The notes beneath the pieces are model-generated. The model had not been told where the DNA came from. It saw nothing but the letters and a program-made list of their open reading frames with translations, and did no database searches. Of a stretch of DNA of 5,475 nt, positions 1 through 5,447 are shown piece after piece. The stretch spans positions 1 through 5,475 of the forward strand of contig NZ_JAYGHV010000341.1 in NCBI RefSeq assembly GCF_034932145.1. Direction: 5' to 3'. The position numbers and the translations under genes are program-made. How positions within the stretch are numbered: position 1 is the stretch's first letter; each line of letters starts with the position of its first letter. This DNA comes from CCY15215 sp034932145 (GTDB lineage: Bacteria; Cyanobacteriota; Cyanobacteriia; Cyanobacteriales; Spirulinaceae).

Positions 1-1
1 A

Positions 2-673
2 GCCCCAGACGAGGAAACGGGAACTCCTCCCGTAGCACGGCGCAGCAGCCGTCGGCGATCGCGGTCTTCGGGCAATTCTCAATGGAGTCGCTTGCTCTTA
101 TTTGGTGCGGGAGGAGTGGTGACAATTCTCATTTTATGGCTGGCGATCGGGCAAGTTCTCAAAGCCCTATTTGGGGCGACGGACACGGTACCGGGGTTAG
201 AAGCCGATCAACCAGCTATTTCCCTGGCCAGTCCCGTCGTTGCCCTCCCTGACGAAGCTGAAGAAACCGCCCCCAATGCTGCTACTGGAACATTAACGGA
301 AGAAAATGCCCGTCAAATTATCGAAACTTGGTTATCGGTGAAGCGATCGGCGCTGGGGAAAGAGCATCAAATTCCTTTACTTGAAAGCATTTTAGCCGAT
401 CCTACCCTCGCAACTTGGCGCGATACGGCACAATCTCTGCAACAAGAGAATGCTTATCGAGAATACGAACATACTCTGCGGGTAGAGAATGTAGATTTTA
501 ATGCCGAGAATCCAAATACAGCAAGGGTTGATGCCTCTATTCGAGAAATTGCTCGCGCTTTTCGCGGCGGACAGCCAGACGGAAGCAGTTCTTATGATGA
601 TAATTTGCGAGTTCGCTATGAGTTAGTTCGACAAAATGACCTCTGGCGCATTCGCAGTATGACGGTGCTTTAG
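2..673 (+). CDS. ftn2: Ftn2/ZipN (ARC6-type) cell-division protein, C-terminal part (5' partial)
   Basis: The frame is open to the left edge, so this is the last 223 residues of a longer protein. A TTG at position 92 lies inside the membrane segment and is not a credible start. Visible order: a Pro/Ser/Arg-rich linker with a dense basic patch (RRSSRRRSR); one hydrophobic membrane segment at about visible residues 31-55; an acidic and Ala/Pro-rich spacer; then a C-terminal domain of about 127 residues starting at LTEENARQIIETWLSVK and ending WRIRSMTVL. That end, with the RVRYELVRQND strand before it, matches the IMS domain (DUF4101 type) of ARC6/Ftn2. In the family, a cytosolic J-domain-like N-terminus binds FtsZ and anchors the Z-ring; here it lies outside the window. 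The basic patch before the membrane segment predicts a cytosolic N-terminus and a periplasmic C-terminal domain. Another IMS-domain protein of cyanobacteria is the alternative, since the N-terminus is not visible. It converges with the kinase gene on the other strand. Confidence 0.8.
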   Translation, partial: APDEETGTPPVARRSSRRRSRSSGNSQWSRLLLFGAGGVVTILILWLAIGQVLKALFGATDTVPGLEADQPAISLASPVVALPDEAEETAPNAATGTLTEENARQIIETWLSVKRSALGKEHQIPLLESILADPTLATWRDTAQSLQQENAYREYEHTLRVENVDFNAENPNTARVDASIREIARAFRGGQPDGSSSYDDNLRVRYELVRQNDLWRIRSMTVL

Positions 674-675
674 GA

Positions 676-696
676 GTGGTTAGTGATTAGTGGTTA
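676..696. repeat. Three tandem heptads after the ftn2 stop
   Basis: GTGGTTA, GTGATTA and GTGGTTA follow each other without a gap, starting 3 bp after the ftn2 stop codon. They run directly into a HIP1 octamer (697-704), and a second HIP1 lies at 732-739. The remainder of this 96-bp convergent gap (674-769) shows no clear hairpin-plus-T-run terminator on either strand. Short tandem heptads of this kind are a known class of intergenic repeat in filamentous cyanobacteria; the count of three units is read directly. Confidence 0.7.
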
Positions 697-769
697 GCGA
701 TCGCGATGAACGAAAACTCGACGATGAAGGGGCGATCGCTGCTGTCAATCGCGGGTTTAGCTATCGGTT

Positions 770-1798
770 TTAAGTATCTTCCAAAATATTATTTAAAGCA
801 GTCTTCATCTCTTCAACACTTGTTGTAGCCGTACCAAATTGACGCACAACAATACTGGCTGCCAAGTTACCTAAAACAGACGCTTCCCAAAAAGAAGCCC
901 CCGCACATAAAGCTAGGGTTAAAGCGGCCACCACCGTATCTCCTGCCCCGGTAACATCAAAAACATCTGTACGGTTAAAGGCAGGAATATGATGAAGAGT
1001 TAGATCGCGATCGCATAAAGTCATCCCCTCTTCTCCCCTCGTAATGAGGATTTCTTCCGCTTGAGTTAATGCCAATAAATCCCGCGCAGCATTAGCCAAA
1101 GTCTCTTGATTATTAATGCCGTATCCCACAGCATTTTCCGCTTCCGGTAAATTGGGGGTGAATAAAGTTGCTCCTGGATAGCGGTTTAAGGCTTTTTGTG
1201 CGTCAACAATAACCCTTGAGTGAGATAAACCTGCTTCGATAACTGTGGGAGTTAAAACCCCTTCGCCATAGTCGGAAAAAACCACTGCATCCACGGTATC
1301 GAGTTGGCTGCGAATGGCTGCGGCCAGTTGATTTTGAATCTCTAGATCGGGGAGTTGGTCGGACTTGCGATCGATACGGACGATCTGCTGAGTAACGGAC
1401 TGTCTCGCGTGTCCGGCGATGCGAGTTTTGGTAACAGTAGGACGATTTGCATCGGTAATAATGCGATCGCCATCGATACCAGCCTCAGCAAAAATGCGCC
1501 GTAATGCCTCTCCTTGGGCATCATGACCCGTCAAGCCGATCGCCTTCACTTTTGCCCCTAATTTGGCAAAATTGTAGATAGCATTTCCTCCACCCCCTGG
1601 AATTTGGCGCGTGTATTCATGGCGTAGAATCAAAACGGGAGCCTCTCGAGAGAGACGTTCGACTTGACCCGTGAGAAACTCATCTAACGTTAAATCGCCA
1701 ATCACTAAAATTTTGGCGCGATCGAAGCGATCGAGTAAGTCAAAGAGTTTCGGGGCAGCAGATGCAAGAATGGGCTTAAATGCTTCAAAATCGGGCAT
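770..1798 (-). CDS. rfaE1: PfkB-family heptose-7-phosphate kinase (HldE/RfaE kinase domain only)
   Basis: A 342-residue sugar kinase of the ribokinase/PfkB fold, closest by eye to the kinase half of HldE/RfaE. That enzyme phosphorylates D-glycero-D-manno-heptose 7-phosphate at C1, on the way to the nucleotide-activated heptose used in surface polysaccharide. Seen: the opening strand ILVIGDLTLDEF (residues 30-41); RLSREAPVLIL (48-58), like the RISPEAP stretch of E. coli HldE; the glycine-rich substrate loop PGGGGNA (67-73); VRIDRKSD (140-147); SDYGEGVLTP (175-184); FTPNLPEAE (213-221); and the nucleotide/anion-hole motif DVTGAGDT (281-288), whose D287 is the expected catalytic base. The C-terminal nucleotidyltransferase domain of bifunctional HldE is absent, so adenylylation would need a separate protein. 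The ATG at 1798 is the natural start because no Shine-Dalgarno or good upstream alternative is visible. It lies 35 bp after the TonB-like gene, likely in the same transcript. The exact sugar substrate is inferred from similarity. Confidence 0.88.
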   Translation of the reverse strand: MPDFEAFKPILASAAPKLFDLLDRFDRAKILVIGDLTLDEFLTGQVERLSREAPVLILRHEYTRQIPGGGGNAIYNFAKLGAKVKAIGLTGHDAQGEALRRIFAEAGIDGDRIITDANRPTVTKTRIAGHARQSVTQQIVRIDRKSDQLPDLEIQNQLAAAIRSQLDTVDAVVFSDYGEGVLTPTVIEAGLSHSRVIVDAQKALNRYPGATLFTPNLPEAENAVGYGINNQETLANAARDLLALTQAEEILITRGEEGMTLCDRDLTLHHIPAFNRTDVFDVTGAGDTVVAALTLALCAGASFWEASVLGNLAASIVVRQFGTATTSVEEMKTALNNILEDT

Positions 1799-1799
1799 T

Positions 1800-1834
1800 G
1801 GAAATGGGGAATAGAGAATCGTTAATCGTTTATT
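1800..1834. repeat. Degenerate heptad array between the TonB-like and kinase genes
   Basis: Read on + from 1800, the gap divides into five 7-mers: GGAAATG, GGGAATA, GAGAATC, GTTAATC, GTTTATT. Position 1 is always G, and positions 5 and 6 are always A and T. The array fills essentially the whole gap and replaces any visible Shine-Dalgarno of the kinase gene. Two exact AATCGTT copies lie at 1817-1823 and 1824-1830. The degenerate units make this weaker than the array at 4007-4090. Confidence 0.5.
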
Positions 1835-3213
1835 TATTGTTCTGTGTTGGGAGGCGTGAAAGTTTTTTCTTCCTTTTCTGGGGTTTCTGCGGGAGTTACG
1901 GAGGGATCGGGAGGTGGGGCTGGTAAAGGAGTAGATGGGGGAGACACCACAGGAGAAGGAGTTGGAGAAGGCGATGGTCTTGGGGGCGTTGCAGAAGGAG
2001 TTGGTCTTGCAGGAGTTGGAGAAGGCGATGGTCTTGGGGGCGTTGCTAAAGTTGGACAGATATTGGGATCGTAGGTAAAACGAACAGTGACGCGATAGGG
2101 TATCGGTGCAGATCCAGAAGCCAAACCCCCGCTAGTTACCTGCGCGATCGCCTGTTGGTCTAAAATGCGATAGCCCGCACTGCGAATTTGCTGTACATCC
2201 GTTCGTCGGCCATTGGGTTGTACCACAACACCATAGACTGCTGTTCCCTGCGCCCGGTTAATACAGGCCGCCTTGGGATAGGCACCCTGCATTGCAGTAG
2301 TACGAAGTTGCTCTCTCGCTTGGGGTTGGTTGGTTTCAGCAATCCAACGTTCTTGATTATTGCGGGCTTCTTGGTCAGTGGTATTTTTATCATTGGTGCG
2401 ATAATCTTCTCGCAGACGAGCAATCCGATTCGTATTGGCTTCTTCCTGTTGTCGTACTGCCAATTCTTGAGGGGATAGAGGTCTTTCCGGTGCGGGAGTT
2501 GCAGGAGATGGAATGGCTAAATTTTCGGCACCCGTTCTACCTCGGCCTGCTGCGGCCAAACTGTTGAGAATATCATCACTGTTCGGTAATTTAGCATTTT
2601 GATTGTTATCAAGATCGAATAAATCGCGGCGCAATTGTTCTTCTCGTCTCCGTCCATTCTCTGAAGACGAAGAACCTGAGAGAGTTGGAATGCGATCGCT
2701 GCGAGATGGGGGGGAATTGCGGGAAATATTGCCCACAGTGCGCCTTACTGTACGCTCGATCGCGGCGAGATTGGGAGTAGAACGATTGGGACGAGGAGGT
2801 GTTGAGTTAGTTTCACCAGGACGGGGAGGTAAATTAGGGCGCGATCGCGTTTCTCTTCTCGGGTTGCTTGGCGATCGCGCCGCGAGATCGCCTTCTCTGG
2901 GGCGAGGAGTGGCGGTAGAATCAAAAGAAGGTAGAGTTAGTCTAGCATCGGGGTCGCTAGGCAGATCGAAAGAATACTCGGGTTCAGGAGAAGTATAGGG
3001 TTGAGGTAAACGGGCAAACTCTGCGGGGGTGAGTTCCACCAGTTGAACGTTACGCGGTAAGGCGAAATCTCCCCCCCCACCTTCTGAGAAAAAGGGCAAA
3101 CTCGGTAGGGCGACTCCAATGCTGGCGTGCAGTCCCACAGAGGCAAATGCGGCGATGGTGGTAGGATGTCGCAGTTGGAGAAATAGGGCTTGTCCAAAGG
3201 AATTCAAAGACAT
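1834..3213 (-). CDS. TonB-like energy transducer with a proline-rich C-terminal tail
   Basis: A 459-residue protein laid out like cyanobacterial TonB-family proteins. Residues 1-16 are cytosolic. A single hydrophobic segment at about 17-42 (TIAAFASVGLHASIGVALP) carries a His, as TonB anchors often do. Next comes a long Pro/Arg/Ser-rich periplasmic spacer (about 66-300), partly acidic and probably partly helical at 245-300. A TonB C-terminal domain follows at about 309-382: AYPKAACINR, then GTAVYGVVVQPNGR, then SAGYRILDQQAI, closing with YRVTVRFTY. In the family this domain contacts the TonB box of outer-membrane transporters and passes on energy from ExbB/ExbD. The odd part is residues 388-459, a Pro/Ser/Thr-rich tail after the domain that normally ends the protein; it holds the repeated ATPPRPSPSPTP. 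No ExbB, ExbD or receptor gene lies in the window. The gene starts 47 bp after cobI ends, and no Shine-Dalgarno is visible before ATG 3213. An envelope-spanning TonB-fold protein without transport function is the alternative. Confidence 0.8.
   Translation of the reverse strand: MSLNSFGQALFLQLRHPTTIAAFASVGLHASIGVALPSLPFFSEGGGGDFALPRNVQLVELTPAEFARLPQPYTSPEPEYSFDLPSDPDARLTLPSFDSTATPRPREGDLAARSPSNPRRETRSRPNLPPRPGETNSTPPRPNRSTPNLAAIERTVRRTVGNISRNSPPSRSDRIPTLSGSSSSENGRRREEQLRRDLFDLDNNQNAKLPNSDDILNSLAAAGRGRTGAENLAIPSPATPAPERPLSPQELAVRQQEEANTNRIARLREDYRTNDKNTTDQEARNNQERWIAETNQPQAREQLRTTAMQGAYPKAACINRAQGTAVYGVVVQPNGRRTDVQQIRSAGYRILDQQAIAQVTSGGLASGSAPIPYRVTVRFTYDPNICPTLATPPRPSPSPTPARPTPSATPPRPSPSPTPSPVVSPPSTPLPAPPPDPSVTPAETPEKEEKTFTPPNTEQ
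1957..2046. repeat. 36-bp perfect direct repeat (54-bp period) inside the TonB-like gene
   Basis: Positions 1957-1992 recur exactly at 2011-2046, separated by an 18-bp linker (1993-2010) that is itself related (a further GGAGTTGG and GGTCTTG). The period is a multiple of three, so reading frame is kept: on the minus strand each copy encodes ATPPRPSPSPTP, with ARPTPS between them. Exact DNA identity, not only similar amino acids, points to recent duplication and likely copy-number variation between strains. Confidence 0.9.
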
Positions 3214-3260
3214 TGCAGGAGTTTAACGGGAAAGGGCAGCAGATCGAGGTAGCCTATATT

Positions 3261-4001
3261 TTAACGCGCGGCTGGAAATTCGAGGGAATTCTCCCAAGTC
3301 TGACGATGGATTTGAATGATGAGGATGGAAAAATAGCTTAATTTTAAAGTAGGGCGATCGCGCAAATGGTAGATTTTTTGGTCGGGACAGGTTGCCCGTT
3401 CTACAATCCAACTCCCTTCTAATAAGTTTCGTTTCTCTAAAATTTGCCAAACTTTTTCATAAACTGAAGCGACTTTGAGGAGGACGGCGACATCTGCCCA
3501 AGCCAAGACGGATTCTAATTCATCAACGGTGTAAAGGGCGGGTAAAATAGCCATGCGCTGCCCTTGAACCGTTAAGGGAATTCCCAGCATGGCTGCTGCG
3601 GCACAAGGAGACGTGACTCCAGGTACAATTTCGATCTTGACTTCGGGATGGTGTTCTTGTAGGGTTTGCGCTAAATGAGTAAAGGTACTGTAAAAACTAA
3701 TATCTCCCTCACAAGCAAAGGCAACATTCTCCCCTTTTTGGAGATATTGCCAAACGAGATCGGCGGCTTTTTGCCAGGCTTGTGTCAGGATGTGGCGATC
3801 GCTAACGTAGGGAAATTCTAAGGGAAGGGTGGGTTGTTGATAAGCCAGCCACGGTTCGATAATCTGTTGTGCGACTCCAGGTTTGCCATCAATTCCCGCA
3901 GGAAAGGCGATCGCGTCAGCTTCTCGAAGCAGTCTCAAGCCTTTGAGGGTAATTAATTCGGGATCTCCCGTGCCTATACTAATTCCGTAAAGAGTTCCCA
4001 T
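3261..4001 (-). CDS. cobI: Precorrin-2 C20-methyltransferase
   Basis: A SAM-dependent tetrapyrrole methyltransferase of 246 residues, close to the usual CobI/CbiL length. It methylates C20 of precorrin-2 (or its cobalt form) to give precorrin-3 on the corrin pathway to cobalamin. Seen: the opening signature LYGISIGTGDPELITLKGLR (4-23); AIAFPAG (30-36); the acidic loop FACEGDISFYSTF (95-107), typical of this subfamily; EIVPGVTSPCAAAAMLGIPL (124-143), the SAM-contacting PGVTS region; VAVLLKVASVYEKVW (171-185); and the C-terminal SYFSILII (222-229). I start at ATG 4001. The frame stays open to a TTG at 4016, but that adds only MIIDN, which is read from the heptad repeats, and homologues begin MGTLYG-like. 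It is the first gene of a possible three-gene minus-strand unit. Its upstream region is the repeat array shared with the divergent hydrolase. Confidence 0.93.
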   Translation of the reverse strand: MGTLYGISIGTGDPELITLKGLRLLREADAIAFPAGIDGKPGVAQQIIEPWLAYQQPTLPLEFPYVSDRHILTQAWQKAADLVWQYLQKGENVAFACEGDISFYSTFTHLAQTLQEHHPEVKIEIVPGVTSPCAAAAMLGIPLTVQGQRMAILPALYTVDELESVLAWADVAVLLKVASVYEKVWQILEKRNLLEGSWIVERATCPDQKIYHLRDRPTLKLSYFSILIIQIHRQTWENSLEFPAAR

Positions 4002-4006
4002 ATTAT

Positions 4007-4090
4007 CAATTATCAATTATCAATTATTAATTATCCACTCTCAACTCCCAACTCCCAACTATCAACTATCAACTATCAACTATCAACTAT
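4007..4090. repeat. Twelve-unit heptanucleotide array filling the divergent promoter region
   Basis: Twelve 7-mers in perfect register: CAATTAT x3 (4007-4027), TAATTAT, CCACTCT, CAACTCC x2 (4042-4055), then CAACTAT x5 (4056-4090). Variants are grouped in blocks, as expected from unit-by-unit duplication after point changes. The array occupies nearly all of the 87 bp between the start codons of cobI (minus) and the hydrolase (plus). The A and T of the hydrolase ATG are the last two bases of the twelfth unit. No conventional -35/-10 pair or Shine-Dalgarno is visible within it for either gene. It belongs to the short tandem heptad repeats described in filamentous cyanobacteria. Confidence 0.92.
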
Positions 4091-4787
4091 GATCCTGCCT
4101 ACTGTTATTTTACCTGGCTACTTTGCTCGCGGCACGGATTATGTTGCTCTAGCAGAGATTTTAAAGCAAAAAGGAATTCCTGGGGCGATCGTGCCTTTGC
4201 GGAAGCGAGATTGGTTGCCAACTCTTGGCGGTCGTTCTGTCGTTCCTATTCTACGCTTGATTCATGACACCGTGCAGGGAGTTTTACAGGAATATAAGGG
4301 CGATCGCGTTAATTTGTTAGCACATTCGGCAGGAGGTTGGATCGCGAGGATTTATCTGGGGGATATTCCTTATACCATTCATGGGGATGTTACGGCACAA
4401 GATGGGGTTTGGCAAGGGCGCGATCGCGTTGCATCTCTCATTTCTCTGGGAACACCTCATATCAGCCAAGAACGTTGGACAAAGCGCAATTTAGACTTTG
4501 TTAATGACAATTATCCTGGGGCATTTTACAGCAATTTACAGTATGTTTGCGTCGCAGGAAAAGCAGTGTATGGCAAACAATGGGAGAGTTGGCTGGCTTA
4601 TAACAGCTATAAATTAACAAGTGGTGAGGGGAATACTTGGGGGGATGGTATTACCCCGATCGCCGCAGCCCATTTAGCTGGGGCGACCAATTTAACCTTA
4701 GAGGGAGTCATGCACTCGCCGCGATCGCCTGGTTTATGGTACGGTTCCCCCGAGGCGATCGCCAATTGGGTCGATTATTTAGCGTAA
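4089..4787 (+). CDS. Alpha/beta hydrolase, lipase/esterase-like
   Basis: A 232-residue alpha/beta-hydrolase. It begins directly with the first core strand, PTVILPGYFARGTDY (4-18), whose PGY loop sits where the oxyanion hole forms. The nucleophile elbow is LLAHSAGGW (76-84) with S80 as nucleophile; the first small residue is Ala rather than Gly (AHSAG for GHSxG). GTPH (121-124) is the usual strand-end motif of lipase/PGAP1-like members. GDGITP (185-190) supplies the likely acid D186, and VMHSPRSPG (207-215) the likely base H209, so the triad appears complete. There is no signal peptide or membrane segment, so it is probably cytosolic. Substrate cannot be told; plastid and cyanobacterial relatives are mostly annotated only as alpha/beta hydrolases or lipases. 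The start ATG abuts the heptad array, with no Shine-Dalgarno. An internal start would remove the first core strand, so 4089 is preferred. gloA follows 48 bp downstream on the same strand. Confidence 0.87.
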   Translation: MILPTVILPGYFARGTDYVALAEILKQKGIPGAIVPLRKRDWLPTLGGRSVVPILRLIHDTVQGVLQEYKGDRVNLLAHSAGGWIARIYLGDIPYTIHGDVTAQDGVWQGRDRVASLISLGTPHISQERWTKRNLDFVNDNYPGAFYSNLQYVCVAGKAVYGKQWESWLAYNSYKLTSGEGNTWGDGITPIAAAHLAGATNLTLEGVMHSPRSPGLWYGSPEAIANWVDYLA

Positions 4788-4793
4788 TTTTGA

Positions 4794-4799
4794 GATAAT
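4794..4799 (+). promoter_or_regulatory. Possible extended -10 element upstream of gloA
   Basis: The 48-bp gap before gloA contains TGA followed by GATAAT (4791-4799), resembling an extended -10 (TGnTATAAT). A poor -35 candidate, TCGATT, lies at 4771-4776 with 17-bp spacing. Transcription would begin near 4806. This would allow gloA to be expressed separately from the hydrolase. The match is by eye and weak. Confidence 0.3.
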
Positions 4800-4819
4800 A
4801 AACAACTAAAGCACTCAAT

Positions 4820-4825
4820 AAGGAG
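4820..4825 (+). promoter_or_regulatory. Ribosome binding site of gloA
   Basis: AAGGAG ends 10 bp before ATG 4836. It is the only convincing Shine-Dalgarno in the window and fixes the gloA start; the second in-frame ATG at 4842 is less well placed. Confidence 0.75.
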
Positions 4826-4835
4826 AACTCGAACA

Positions 4836-5264
4836 ATGCGAATGCTACACACCATGTTAAGAGTCGGTAATTTAGAGGAATCCATCCAGTTTTACTGCGA
4901 AGTTTTAGGAATGACCCTTTTGCGTCGAAAAGACTATCCCGGTGGGAAATTTACCCTTGCTTTTGTTGGTTATGGAGAAGAGTCGGAGAATACCGTTATT
5001 GAATTAACTTATAACTGGGGAATAGACAGTTATGATATCGGTAGCGGTTACGGTCATATTGCCCTTGGAGTCGATGATATTTACGCCACCTGTCAGGAAA
5101 TCAAGGCACAAGGAGGAAAAGTCGTTCGAGAACCAGGACCGATGAAACATGGAACAACAGTTATTGCTTTTATCGAAGATCCCACAGGCTATAAAATCGA
5201 ACTCATTCAATTGAAAAAAGCAGAATCAATGCCAGAAAAAGAAACAGCAGTTGCCGCAAATTAA
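4836..5264 (+). CDS. gloA: Lactoylglutathione lyase (glyoxalase I)
   Basis: A 142-residue glyoxalase I that converts the hemithioacetal of methylglyoxal and glutathione into S-lactoylglutathione; cytosolic and normally a homodimer. It has the two beta-alpha-beta-beta-beta modules of the VOC superfamily. The four metal ligands fall at H5 (MLHTMLRV), E56 (TVIELTYN), H74 (GYGHIALGV) and E122 (GYKIELIQ), the same numbering as E. coli GloA. It also has GNLEESIQFYCEVLGM (11-26), the family's first helix, and EDPTGYKIEL (114-123). No insertion typical of the longer zinc-type enzymes is seen, so a Ni/Co-type enzyme is likely by family rule. The last 15 or so residues (ESMPEKETAVAAN) are a polar tail beyond the fold. 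It follows the hydrolase on the same strand after 48 bp but has its own strong RBS and perhaps its own promoter. The MITE-like repeat begins 3 bp after its stop. Confidence 0.96.
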   Translation: MRMLHTMLRVGNLEESIQFYCEVLGMTLLRRKDYPGGKFTLAFVGYGEESENTVIELTYNWGIDSYDIGSGYGHIALGVDDIYATCQEIKAQGGKVVREPGPMKHGTTVIAFIEDPTGYKIELIQLKKAESMPEKETAVAAN

Positions 5265-5267
5265 ATT

Positions 5268-5389
5268 AATACCAAATCCGCTTTATTCAGGAGGTTTTCC
5301 CTATCTCCTGTAGCGACGTTGCATGCAACGTCGCTACAGGGTTTCCGGCGATCGCGTGAATAGGGTCTGTGGTAACTGGATTTGGTATT
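5268..5389. mobile_element. MITE-like inverted-repeat element
   Basis: About 122 bp bounded by a perfect 12-bp inverted repeat: AATACCAAATCC at 5268-5279 and its reverse complement GGATTTGGTATT at 5378-5389. Nested within are TATTCA (5284-5289) against TGAATA (5357-5362) and a perfect 34-bp palindrome. It has no coding capacity and carries a HIP1 octamer at 5348-5355. Size, terminal inverted repeats and fold-back structure fit a non-autonomous miniature transposon. No clear target-site duplication flanks it (ATT before, GTA after), so mobility is inferred and the boundaries could shift by a few bases. Transcribed from gloA, it would form a long hairpin. Confidence 0.65.
5307..5340. repeat. 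Perfect 34-bp palindrome
   Basis: The half-site CCTGTAGCGACGTTGCA is followed without a spacer by its exact reverse complement; the centre is GCATGC at 5321-5326. Palindromes of the form TGTAG-CGACGTTGCATGCAACG are, as I recall, frequent dispersed repeats in cyanobacteria. As RNA it would be a very stable hairpin about 40 nt after the gloA stop, but no T-run follows, so it is not a canonical intrinsic terminator. It may instead protect the 3' end. Confidence 0.9.
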
Positions 5390-5407
5390 GTAAAGTTTAA
5401 CTTAATA

Positions 5408-5447
5408 TATAGTCAAGTATAGTCATTCATGGTAAGATATAGCCATG
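5408..5447 (+). promoter_or_regulatory. Four 10-bp-phased repeats before the recombinase start
   Basis: The stretch splits into four 10-mers in register: TATAGTCAAG, TATAGTCATT, CATGGTAAGA, TATAGCCATG. Units 1 and 2 share eight leading bases, unit 4 differs from them by one of these, and unit 3 is degenerate. The last unit contains the ATG of the recombinase. Spacing of one helical turn puts the sites on one DNA face, as expected for cooperative binding by several protein dimers. IS607-family recombinases are known to assemble as multiple dimers on short repeats at the element ends. A possible promoter overlaps: TATAGT at 5418-5423 with weak TTTAAC at 5396-5401, so binding could also repress expression. 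Confidence 0.5.

Noticed and set aside
674..769. Bidirectional terminator between convergent genes
   Set aside because: Only HIP1 octamers and short heptads are visible; I could not find a GC stem followed by a T-run on either strand.
706..828. A 40-codon plus-strand frame starting MNENSTMKGRSLL in the ftn2-kinase gap
   Set aside because: It has no Shine-Dalgarno, overlaps the 3' end of the kinase gene antisense by 59 bp, and shows no recognisable domain; most likely chance.
1844..2074. Plus-strand Gly-rich frame opposite the TonB-like tail
   Set aside because: It is the antisense reading of the Pro-rich repeats (Pro codons read as Gly); there is no independent support.
2603..2998. 131-codon plus-strand frame opposite the TonB-like spacer
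   Set aside because: Arg/Ser/Gly-rich antisense shadow of the Pro/Arg-rich spacer; no start signal and no domain.
4002..4016. TTG-initiated five-residue extension of cobI
   Set aside because: It is encoded by the heptad repeats and precedes a conserved MGTLYG-like start; ATG 4001 is the better choice.
4007..4090. CRISPR array
   Set aside because: The units are contiguous 7-mers with no spacers, and no cas gene is nearby.
5307..5346. Intrinsic terminator of gloA
   Set aside because: The hairpin is strong, but the following bases are GTTTCC rather than a T-run, and the palindrome looks like a dispersed repeat; a role in 3'-end formation remains possible.
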